Program-made: the position numbers and the translations under genes
From: Haematococcus lacustris
Lineage: Eukaryota; Chlorophyta; Chlorophyceae; Chlamydomonadales; Haematococcaceae
DNA length: 64,000 bases
Assembly (NCBI GenBank): GCA_030144725.1
Contig: JASKMD010000029.1
Coordinates: 5,627,538 to 5,691,537 of the forward strand
Direction: 5' to 3'
The notes under the pieces: generated by a model
What the model was told of the DNA's origin: nothing
Database searches by the model: none
The model's input: the letters and a program-made list of their open reading frames with translations, nothing else
In this document: in pieces, positions 21,996-43,100 of the stretch
How the letters are laid out: each line of letters opens with the position of its first letter
Numbering within the stretch: position 1 is the stretch's first letter

Positions 21996-22520
21996 TGCGA
22001 GAATCACACCGCCCGAACCGTCAGCCGTCAGCTTACACCGCCCAAGCCTTCAGCTCCTTGGCCCCCCTCTACCTTCACACCTCGAGAATATGCGCATAGT
22101 GCCTCCGTAGCCCTATCGTTGTTGTAGACAGGGCAGCAGCTGTGCCGTAGTGGTACGCAAAACATACAACAGTGCTGCAATGTGCGGTCACTCAGCAACC
22201 TTGGCATGAAATGGCATACAGAGGCGGCTTTGCTCATTATCGTGCCAATGCACGTTCCTACGCGGATTTATAATGGGCGACGACTCTGCTGTGAGACCCA
22301 GCCTCGGACACTTTCAACCAAACAACCTTCAGGCCGTCCTGTGGAGCCCCTACACTTCTCCACAGGAGTCAGGGACCGGTGTGTGTCCCTAACCTAGGTC
22401 CCTAACCCTAGGAGTCGATAGAGCCCTACCCTACCCTATGCACACTCTATCGCACACACATCCCCTTTGTTAGGGGCAATCGAATTGTTTGTTTGTTTGG
22501 CTCATGGCATGATGCACATG
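21996..22520 (-). ncRNA. structured 3' flank of Fanzor gene, candidate guide-RNA region
   Basis: The 525 bp between the cpSRP54 and Fanzor stop codons has no coding signal but several hairpins. One has a 10-bp stem, TCCTGTGGAG at 22337-22346 with CTCCACAGGA at 22358-22367. Another pairs GGGAC (22372-22376) with GTCCC (22385-22389). A third pairs CCCCT (22462-22466) with AGGGG (22472-22476). In TnpB and Fanzor systems the guide RNA comes from the transposon end just 3' of the nuclease gene, which is this position. It may also simply hold the two 3' UTRs. No experiment or homologous RNA is known to me. Confidence 0.3.
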
Positions 22521-25217
22521 TCACTGTCGCTGCCGCTGGTGCCGCCGCTGCCACTTCCGCAACAGGCCTCTGTCGCGCACGCACACCCACTCCTGGCCTG
22601 GTCTGCCTGGATTAGGCATAGCTGGGCGGCCCACCCAGCTGCTGAGCTCGCGGGGGCGGCCCGGCCCGGCTGCAATGCGGCGGATGTTCAGCGCGGCTGA
22701 CACGTCCCGATCGTAGAACCTGATGCCGTTGCTTGTTGAGCACATCAGGCCCCGGATGCGGGACCGCGTCGCCATGCTGCGCACCGGGCGCAGCCACCTG
22801 CAAGGCGACATACATGTCAATGCACATTTGTAAGATTGCCAAACCAAGTGTTAAGTCAAGCCATGTTGAGTCTAAACGGTGCTGGGCACAGTCAGGGGTT
22901 GGTGTGTGAGGCTATTTCACAGCTGTGTGAGGTGCCATTCTACAGCTATGTAATGAGTCCACTCCTACAATGCACATGCACCTGAGGTCTCTTACCTGAA
23001 AGACTCTGGCTGGCCTGCCACCACGTCGGTGCGGGCAGAGCTGACCCGGCTGGTGCGGAACTCATGCACCAGCACCACACGCCCTGGGAACTGCTTGCAT
23101 GCCTCCCTGAGCATGTGCTTGACGGGCACACCCCTGCTGCCCCTGCTGCCGCTGCCGCTGAAGCCTGCTGCCCCATAGGCCAGGGCCAGGGGGCGACCTG
23201 TGGCAGCCGAGTTGCAGCGTACCCTGGCACCCCTCACAGTCTGCAGCCAAGGCACACAAGGAGAGACACATTGTGAGCTCAGGTCCAGCCATGGCAAAGA
23301 CAAGCATTGTGAGCACACACACTAGCACACACACTGGCTGGGTACGGCCTACTCACATCAGCCCAGAACTTGGCCACCGTGCTCTGCTTGTATCGGTACA
23401 GCCGGAATCTGGCGTTGGACCAGCGCGGCTTGGACAGCTCGGCCCACATGGCGGGCCAGGTCACCAGCGTCATGGCGACGTACTCCCGGTACCGCTGCAG
23501 CGAGGCGGTGTAGTTGGTGACTTGCGACAGCACAGCGTGCTCGGGCTGGATGCCGGCCATCCAGGCCTTGGACACCTTGGCGTGCTGCGTGATGCCGCTC
23601 TGCCGGTAGTAGTGCCCCGCAGTGAGGCTGCGCTGCCACACGGACTCCACAGCGCCCGAGGGGTACCGCTCCTCGTGGGCCACTGTCGCCATGTTGGTTT
23701 TGCCTGGATCGCAGCCCAGCCAGTCCGCGTCCAGGTGCGCCAGCGGGTTGACAGCGCCCTCCTGCTTGCCCATGCTTGGCAGCTCGTCGGGCGGCCCTGC
23801 TGGCTTGGGGCGCGTGAACAGCAAGCTGACCGTGACTCCGTCCGTGTGAACCACCTGCGCGAAGGTCTGCCCGTCGTTTGGCCAGATGGATGGCTGGATG
23901 GCTGGCGGGAGGCTGGATGGAAGGAAGGCGATCCACCGGTTGGCCACCTGCAACCCAACACAGCCGACACAGCCGACTCAACACACTTGGACCAGCAATA
24001 TGCCTCAAGCACCATTACACCAGCAATATGCCACAGGCAACATGCCACCAGCAACATGCCTCAAGCACCATGCCACCAGCAATATGCCACAGGCAACATG
24101 CCAGGCTGGCCAGCTCAAGGCTCACTCACCTCACTGTCCCTGGGCCCGGCCACACCATTCCTGAACCTGGTCAAGGAGGTGATGTACGCTGGCAGCATGC
24201 CAGCGGCCCGCATCAGGCCATAGATGGCCCGGGTGTCCAGCTTGATGTGGTGCGCCTTGCAGCTGCAGCCGGGTGTGATGGCAAAGGGGGATGGGGGGGC
24301 GGTAGGGCCTGGAGTTTGGCTGCCCCCCAATTGCCTGCCAGTCTGCCCAGTCAGCCTGCCAGCTGACGTGGGCAGCCTCCAGCTGCCTGCTGGTGTCCAC
24401 TGCATGACGCAGCAGGCTGCCCCGGTTGACCCCCCTCTGCCGCCAGGCTTTGTTCACCACCACCCCCTGACCCACCCCCAACAACCTCCGCTGCCTGGCC
24501 ACCTCATCCCGCATGGCCTCAGTAGGCACCACCCCACCCTGACCCTGACCCTGACCCTCTAGCCAGGTCACCACCTTCCCCCGCACACTCCGCACCACCC
24601 AGCTGCGCTGACGCTCAGTCCAGGCTGGACTGCCATCCACGGGCAGCCCAAAGCGGCGCTGGTGCTCGTGTGAGCCAGCGATGACCCTGGCTCCAGCCAG
24701 AGCCACCGCTTGCCCAACTCTGCGCTTGAACAGCTCGTTGAGGCTGTTGGCAAAGCTAGTCTCCAGCTTCTGGCCCACATCGTCGACGGTGTTGGAGTCG
24801 TGCGGATAGCGAGGTATTGCGTCGAGCTCGTCGCTGAGGGTCGGGTACGCGGCCAGCACAGCCACCACAGCAGCGCTGGGCCGAGACTGCAATCCGGGAG
24901 GGAGGCATACCGCGGCCGAGCTGCAGGTACAGGTTGCGCTCCGCAAAGTCCGGGATGACCGCGTCCTCAGCAGGGATTTCCTCTAAGAGCTCGACAGGCC
25001 ATCCGCAAGTACAGTGACGCGTGTGAAGGAGTCGCGCACCATGAGGCCCAACAGCAAGCTGGCGAGCAGCGCCCTCTTGCTGCAGGCCTCCACCCAAAGC
25101 ACACGTTGGTCGTGAGAGCCGCGCCTCCACCACTTCGGAAGGCACGACCGCGCCCGCCTCTAACCCCGCAGCGGCCACACCCCTCATCAAGGTTGCGTTT
25201 ACCTTTTTGCGTGCCAT
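22521..25217 (-). CDS. Fanzor (eukaryotic TnpB-like RNA-guided nuclease), N-terminal half frame-broken
   Basis: Predicted RNA-guided DNA endonuclease of the TnpB/Cas12-related Fanzor family. Clean 3' exons are 23357-23947, 22996-23240 and 22521-22797, with GT-AG borders and fitting phases. RuvC-I: GCDPGKTN, Asp codon 23708-23710. RuvC-II: VVLVHEFRTS, Glu codon 23061-23063. RuvC-III: RFYDRDVSAALNI, Asp codon 22704-22706. So the whole catalytic triad is present. The zinc-ribbon CxxC pairs usual in TnpB are missing, leaving only LMCSTS. The 5' part (24130-25217) shows family-like pieces in different frames: MARKK at the start, ACSKRALLASLLLGLMVRDS, IPAEDAVIPDFAERNLYL, LAAYPTLSDELDAIPRYP and HHIKLDTRAIYGLM. 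The last step crosses a G7 run (24294-24300). Either assembly indels or early decay. Tail-to-tail with cpSRP54, head-to-head with the transportin gene. Confidence 0.8.
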
Positions 25218-25590
25218 GTGTTATTGTGGTTGTGGGCCCAGTGCGCTGCACCGTTGGCCTGCATGTTCCGCTGGCCTGACTTGGTTCTGGCGGCTGTCAA
25301 CCTAACTGTCCGAGGCATTACGATTACGTCTACGCTGTCTGTTTCGCTGCATTTTCCTAACTCGCTTCGCTAACTGTGGCGCTAATTGGCCATTGTGTCC
25401 TGGTTTTTCTGCTTTTTTCCTGGTTTTCCTGTTATTTTCCTGGTTTTCCTGGTTTTCCATACAGCGGCTTGCATTCTGCTGGCTATCCTTCCGTTCGCCT
25501 CGTCCGGTCACTGCGGGTTGTCGATAAGTACATTCATTTGTATTTTGCGTTAGGAAGTTCGACCGGGTGGGTCTAGCGCTCAGTGCCGCC
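25218..25590. promoter_or_regulatory. intergenic region between divergent Fanzor and transportin genes
   Basis: 373 bp with an AT-richer, T-rich stretch (25395-25465, repeated CTGGTTTTCCTG words), the only such stretch for several kb. It probably holds the transportin promoter; any Fanzor promoter would also have to be here. No TATA box I would defend. Confidence 0.35.
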
Positions 25591-36229
<10,639 letters not shown>

Positions 36230-37707
36230 AATGCCAACGCTCGCAATGACCCGCTGTTCTCTTCTGATCATCCCACCATGTAACTATTTCCCGCTTTACC
36301 GCGCGTCTCACTACAAGAGATATCGATATATTGTGATCGGCGCGACCGTCGTGGTTGCGGCCGCCGACCTCCGCACACTGCTAGGCCACACCCCCGCTTT
36401 GCTCTTGACAGTCCTGTCTGTCCGTCCGACCTTCAGCTAAACCCTAAAACTGAAGTTAAGCACCCTAAGGTACATAGGTATCTGTCCAGAGCGGGGGCGG
36501 GGCGGGGCGGGGCGGGGCGGGGCGGGGCGGGGCGGGGCGGGCGGGGCGGGGCGGGGCGGGGCGGGGCGGGGCGGGGCGGGGGCGGGCGGGGCGGGGCGGG
36601 GCGGGCGGGGCGGGGCGGGGCGGGGCGGGGCGGGGCGGGGCGGGGCGGGGCGGGGCGGGGCGGGGCGGGGCGGGGCGGGGCGGGGCGGGGCGGGGCGGGG
36701 CGGGGCGGGGCGGGGCGGGGCGGGGCGGGGCGGGGCGGGGCGGGGCGGGGCGGGGCGGGGCGGGGCGGGGCGGGGCGGGGCGGGGCGGGGCGGGGCGGGG
36801 CGGGGCGGGGCGGGGCGGGGCGGGGCGGGGCGGGGCGGGGCGGGGCGGGGCGGGGCGGGGCGGGGCGGGGCGGGGCGGGGCGGGGCGGGGCGGGGCGGGG
36901 CGGGGCGGGGCGGGGCGGGGCGGGGCGGGGGCGGGGCGGGGCGGGGGCGGGGCGGGGCGGGGCGGGGCGGGGCGGGGCGGGGCGGGGCGGGGCGGGGGGC
37001 GGGGCGGGGCGGGGCGGGGCGGGGCGGGGGTATGTAGAGATTGGGAGGTGGTGGTCGCAGGCACATGGTGCAGGGACATACTGGTTCAGGCCAAGCAATG
37101 CTGATCATGGCTTGTGCATGCAGATCAGCTGCGACGAGCCTGCTGTAATGGGGATGAGCATGAGGCAGGTGCAGGTACTAATGAGCCTCGACAGCTGGCA
37201 GCAAGAACTGGTACCGCCCTGGGCTTCTCACCCCTCCTGCTGCCCCCCTATGGCAGCAGCTGGCAGCACGAGCTGGTGCCGCAGCTGGGCTGCTCATCCC
37301 TCCACGTGTTGCTGTAGCTGGGGAGCAGCAGGTGGGCTTATGCCGTGTAATTGCAAGGCAATTACAACCAGCTTTTCTCCCCACTGGAGAGAATTTCAAA
37401 AGAGAGCTTGTCCAACCTGATTGAAGGCACTCTTGACCTGCTTGTTATGGCTTGTTGTGGCATGCGCGCATGTGAAACAGGGTTGTGCATCACGCTGCAT
37501 TGGTTTTTGGGTGAGGTTGCGCGACCTGGAGGACAAGAGGAGGTGCACACCCGCATCCCTTACTTAGTCGTTCTGATCTGAATTGTGATTTATATACAGC
37601 AGAAGCAAAGCCAGGCGCAATGTTAATGCCGCCCTGGTTCTACATGCATGCCGTGGCATGGGACGTGATTGCTTTCCAGGCTTGCTTTTGCTGTCGACTA
37701 GTCCAGG
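36230..37707. other. intergenic region transportin to lumazine synthase
   Basis: Holds the (GGGGC)n array and, from 37030, about 680 bp of lower GC without a supported gene. Two imperfect copies of a GCAGCTGGCAGCA-containing segment lie near 37190 and 37255. The 3' UTR of transportin and the promoter of the synthase must lie here. Confidence 0.5.
36493..37029. repeat. (GGGGC)n pentanucleotide array, about 540 bp
   Basis: More than 100 copies of GGGGC on the plus strand, with sparse GGGC or GGGGGC variants at both ends. Each run of G4 could take part in G-quadruplexes. Confidence 0.95.
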
Positions 37708-39749
37708 ATGTTGCGCGGGACCGCCAGCTGTTCTTGTCCGCAACACTCCGCCACCCAGGTTCCCTTGATCAGCGCCGCATCACATCGAAGCACCCGCCGG
37801 AGAGCTAGGCAGTCTTTCTCGTCCAACGCTTGTACGTGCGTGTACAATGCACCACAGTCGCACAGCTGCCATTGGCTGCTCGTTGACCTGCTGCAGACAG
37901 CGTATCGGTACCGCCTTTCGTGAAAAACTCGCCAGTGCGACCCTCTGCAATCGCCACAAAGGCAACGCAGTATGTAGGCTCGGTTGTGTCTGACCCAGCA
38001 TGCAAGTACGCCGTGGTGGTGGCAAGGTTCAACGACCTGGTGACCAAACAGCTCCTAGATGGCGCCCTGAGTCTTTCAAGCGGCACGGGGTGCAAGAGGA
38101 GCATGTCGAAGTGGGTTGCTGAGGCACACTGGCTGGGGCATGACTAGCAAGGGGGCACTAGTCAGGCTATTGACTGCGGATGCTCTTCATGACTACTTAT
38201 CCTCAACCATTTGTTCAGCGCTGACCCTCTCTGTGTCCAGGTCGCCTGGGTGCCCGGCAGCTTTGAGCTCCCCTTGGTGGCCAAAAGCATGGCCATGTCC
38301 GGGAAGTATCACGCAGTGGTGGCAATTGGGGCGGTGGTGAGTGCATGCTGGCTGCCCCACATCCGCCATCCCCACCACACTCCTACTGCATGCTGCAGCG
38401 ACCTGCCTGAGTGCGCAACTCCACCTGAGCTGAGCTGAGCTGAGCTGAGCTTCGCCAGTGCCCAGCTGTGCCTGCCGTAGCTGCACTCATCACCAGTCTG
38501 CGCCCAGGTCAGCCAGTCCTGCTGTCAATGCGGCTGTAAGGCAGCAGTGTTGACAGTGAGGCAGTGGTGTCAGTGTGGCAGCAGAGGTGGCGACAGGGGG
38601 CCCTGCAGGCAGCAGGATGGCGACAGTGCGATGGCTGTTGAGGTGTGTGCAGCAGGCCCTACAGGTGCCCGGGGAGGCAGCAGGGCAGCTAGCCAGCACA
38701 CAAGGCAGTGGAGCCAGGGCTATCAGGGCAGAGCAGCGCAGGGGGTCCAGGGGAGCCGGGCTGGACGTTGATGTGTGGCGTGCTGGCTGCCCCTGTGCTG
38801 CGCAGATCCAGGGCGCCACCACGCACTATGACGCAGTGGTCAGCGCAGCCACCAGCGGCATCCTCAATGCAGCCTCGCATCAGGTGTGCCAGCAAGCCTG
38901 AGCCAGCAGCCTCAGACAGCCATGCGCCCTACCAGCCTGTCCCTGTCACTGCCCTCAAGCCACATGCCCTGCCAGCTCCACCCCTCCTCACTGCCCCTCA
39001 ACCCACTGCCCTGCTGCCCACTGCCCCGCTCTGACTGCGGCACCAGGCGCATGCTGACGGCTCAGTGCTGGTTGCATGCTGCAGGGGTGCCCATTGTCTT
39101 TGGCGTGCTGACGACAGACAGCTTGGAGCAGGTGCCCTGTCACCCTGTGCCCTAAGGCCTGTGTCTTAAGCTGCAGTCACCCCTGCAGCAAAGCCTTCCA
39201 GCTCCCTCCTGCCTCCACCCCTTGATTCTCTCATCCCCCTCACACCAGCCATCCCCCTCACACCTCTCACCCCCCCCTCACATCCCCCCTTGCACCTCAA
39301 CCTCTCACACCTGCCTGCCTGCACAGTGCCACCTTGACCCACCGCTCCTGCTTTCCTGGCCCAGCTCCAGACCCTGCCTCAAGCCACATCTCACAAAGAC
39401 CCATGTTTCGTCCCACTGTGCAAGCCCTTCTCCTGCCTTCCCCTCCGCTCCACATTGCAGTCACACATTACAATCACAGCCTGCGTGCTGTCAACTGACA
39501 GTGCTTCAGCAGGACCCGCTGCTGTTGTTGTGAGCATGACTGTTGACGCCACAGTCAATGCTGATCCTGATCCTGCTGATCCTGCTGGTCCTGCTGATCC
39601 ATACCAGGCGCTAGACCGTGCGGGGTGGCAAGGTGGGCAACAAGGGCGGCGAGGCAGCAGAGACGGCCGTGGAGATGGCCAGCCTGATGCTGCAGCTGCA
39701 GGAGGCAGGCTGTGCGGCACCACCGCGGCCATGCAGGTCTTCTGATTGA
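37708..39749 (+). CDS. 6,7-dimethyl-8-ribityllumazine synthase, plastid (riboflavin synthesis)
   Basis: Makes 6,7-dimethyl-8-ribityllumazine from the ribityl-diamino-pyrimidinedione and dihydroxybutanone phosphate, the penultimate step of riboflavin synthesis, in the chloroplast. Exons: 37708-37831 (Ser/Arg-rich transit peptide), 37897-38110, 38241-38336, 38806-38883, about 39066-39131 and 39608-39749. Motifs in order: [66 protein letters not shown] (His of the catalytic THYD region), [22 protein letters not shown], then [18 protein letters not shown]. Two single-base frame breaks: a short T run at 38074-38076 (one T seems missing) and G4 at 39622-39625 (one G extra). The canonical IRGDTTHYD reads IQGATTHYD here. 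The fifth acceptor could instead be at 39084, with one base lost. Confidence 0.93.
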
Positions 39750-40175
39750 CTTGCAAAGGGGCTGTAGGCGTGGTGACAAAGAAGACATGCACTCGTGGGT
39801 ACTTCTAAACATCGGTTAAGACCTTCAATCGCTACCTAATTGTCAACCCAACCAACAAGATTTGATGTTGTCACGCATTATGACAGCACACACATTAGGA
39901 CATGAGACGACCGGAGGAACATGCACGGCGTCGCACTGGCTGTGCATGCATAGCTGCATGGCAAGCGTGGATTTGTATCTCTTGTGAGGCCCCCACCCCA
40001 CCCCCTTTCATAATTCGGTACATGCACGCAAAGCAACCCCAAGACAAAGGCTGTGATCAGCGATGCCAGCTGAACTGTCAGCAATGCCATTGTCATGTGC
40101 CATGTTTAACTTCTTGACCGGCTCTGTGCTGGGGTATGCCACGGATCGGGGGTGCCGATGATATCGTAGACAGCA
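39750..40175. other. intergenic, lumazine synthase to RELCH-like gene
   Basis: 426 bp of mixed composition, no coding signal or repeat. It should hold one 3' UTR and the next promoter. Confidence 0.4.
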
Positions 40176-43100
40176 ATGGCGCAGGCGGAGCAGGGATGCG
40201 CAGCAGAGGCGGATGCCCCGAATTCTTCCTCGTTGACTTCATATGAAGCCGATAAGGTGCCTGCGTAGCCACACTCGCGTCGCCCCGCCTCGCATTCTCT
40301 CACATCGCATCTTCTCACCTCGCATCCCGTGGCTTCAGCCTGGCTTCCTCACCCTGCACCTGGATGCAGGTGGTGGCCTTCCTCATGTCGCGGGGGCTAC
40401 CACCTCACCGCCCTGGAGCTGCTGGTAGAGTCACAGGAGGCCGGTCGAGCTCACGAGGTGTGTGGGCCCTGGCTACAGCTGGACCCCACCTCTGACCCCA
40501 GCAGCAGCCCCAGCAGCAGCAGCAGCAGCGAGGAAGCTGGCGGCATCAGCCCCAGCCTGCAAGATGCTCGTCTGCCTTGGATGCTGGGGCCCTGGACCAC
40601 AGGCCACTGCAGCCCCAGCACGCCATTTGCATGGCCCAGCCCCCGATGACCCTCTATGGCCGACACAGTTGGCCTAAGCCCCTGTGCCGCCACCTGAGCA
40701 GGTGCATGAGCTGCAAGCGCTTCTTCTCTGACCCCCTGCGCTTCCCCCCGGCCTCACACTCTCCGCCAGGCAGCCAGCGCCCCCCTGCAGCCAGCCCCCC
40801 AGCGCCCCCTGCTCCCCCCCCCACTGCTGCTGCTCCCCCCAGGGAGGTGGAACAGCGGCTGCAGCTCAAGGAGTGAGTCCACCCACCCCCCACCCACCCA
40901 CCCACCCACCCCACCCACCCACCCACCCACCCACCCACCCACCCACCCACCCACCCACCCACCCACCCACCCACCCACCCACCCACCCACCCACCCACCC
41001 ACCCACCCACCCACCCACCCACCCACCCACCCACCCACCCACCCACCCACCCACCCACCCACCCACCCACCCACCCACCCACCAGCTTGCCCACCTGCGC
41101 ACCAGCTTGCCCACCTGCGCACCTGCCCACCTTCTAGCCCTGTACCCGCCATCCTAGGCCAGCCCCCGAGGTCCCGCAGTGCAGCGCAGTGCAGGGGCAG
41201 GGAGGAGGGCAGGGCGGCAGGTGGGGGCCAGGGGGGAGGGGGGGCAAGCCCACACACCTGCCTCCCCAGCCCCCTGGGGGGAGGGTTGTGGGGCCAGGTA
41301 TGGAAGGGTGTGGGTGAGGGTGGTGACGTCCTGGTCCCGTGTTGGTCTGGTGAAGGGAGGGGAGGGCGGTAGGGTGAGAGGAGGGGGTCCATCTGGAGCT
41401 GTGGTAGGGTTGCGGTGTGGGGTGTCTCAGCACATGGTGCGATGGAGGGGGTTGATAAGGTGGGGTTGTGGATGTCTCAACACATCTCAGCGCACCTGAC
41501 AGTCCCTGAGGCCTGCCTGCCTGCCTACCCTAACCCTAATCCTAACCCTGACCCTAACCCAGGCCATCTCATCTGGCTTCACCCGTGTGGGCACAGCCTG
41601 CCTGGCGGCACACCCTGCCCTGGCCCCAGGTATGAGCTGCGGCTGGCTCTTGAGGACATGGAGGGGGGCTGCAGCGCAAGCTGGACTCAGCGCTGCTCCA
41701 GCTGGCCCACCAGCAGCAGCAGCAGCAGGGGCGGCAGGAAGGGCAGCAGCAGCGGCAGGAAGGGCAGGAGCAGCAGCAGCACGGGCAGGGGCAGCAGCAG
41801 CAGCAGCAGCAGGGGCCCTCCCCCCTCCTCTCAGAGTCTCAGCCGGGGGGGGGCAGGGGGTAGGCAGGCCATCAGGGTCAGGGGTGGGGCTGGGGGTGGG
41901 GCCTGGCCCCCCCCGCTCCCCCCTGCCCCCCCCCTGCTGACCTGCTGGCTGCCAGGGGGGAGAGGCGGGCTGGGGGACCTGTGGCGCCCGAGCAGTGAGG
42001 AGATGCAGGTGAGGCAGGCACCCCCTGGCGCCTGGCCGCCCCGACCATGGGCCCCCCCCCCCTCCCCCCCTCCCCCCTCCACCCCCCACTGCTTCCTGCT
42101 GCCTCCCCCCTCCCCCTCCCCCCTCCCCCCATGGCCCCCTGCTGCCTCCCCCCTCCCCCTATGGCCCCCTGCTGCCGTGTGCCGCAGGTCATCAACTCCG
42201 CGGTGCTGGCCTTCCTGCTGCGCCAGGGGCTACCGCACCAGCGCCCTCACCCTGCAGGAGGAGGCGGGGGAGGCGCCTGTTCTCACCCGCCCCCCACACA
42301 CCCAGCATGCGCCCCCCCCCCCGGCTCCCCCCCCCCTACCCCAGGGGGCCCTCGTGGGCAACCAGGCCGTGAGGTCCCCCCCCAGGCCGCCTGACCCCCT
42401 CGCGCTGTGGCGCTGGCTTAAGGCTGCGCAGGCGCTAGCAGGGGGCCAGGGGGGGGGGGGGGACGGCAGTGCAGGTGCGAGGGGGCGGCTGGGTCATGGG
42501 GGGAGGGGGGCAGGGGGGGAGGGGGGGCAGGGGGGGAGGGGGGGAGGGGGGAGGGGGTCATGGGGAGCGGAGTAGAGGCTGTTGCTAGCAGCTGTAGGTG
42601 TCGGGACTGGCCCCCCTCCCCTGCCCTGTCGTGCGCCGTGCTGTCAGTCTCATTGCCACTGCTGGCGGCCTGACTGACGGCTGGGCTGCTGCCCCACACC
42701 CTGCTGCCACACACGCTGCTGCCCGCTGCTTGCTGCCCTGCTGCTCTGCTGTGACAACCACCACAACTACCACCACAACTAGCAGCAGCAGCAGCAGCAT
42801 AGGGGCCTGATGTGCCCCCTGACCTCACGCAGACGCAAAGGGCCGGGCCAGCCCCCCCCCCTCCGCCCTCCGGCCCCATGGCCAGCTCTGCAGCCAGGGG
42901 CAGGCTGAGGGGCAGGCGGCAGCAGAGGCAGCGGCGGCACAGCAGCAGGTGGAGGTGCTGACACAGCAGGTGATGCTAGGGCGGGGCCAAGCCAGAGGGA
43001 CCTGGGTCATGGGGGGGGCAGGGGGGGGGCGGGGGGGGGGGGGGGAGCAGGGGCGGAGGTGGGGGTTTGGCAACAGGTCCCCTGCTGCTGTGTGTTGCAG

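Noticed and set aside
36433..37108. 220-residue Pro/Arg/Ala frames on the minus strand
   Set aside because: Translations of the GGGGC array.
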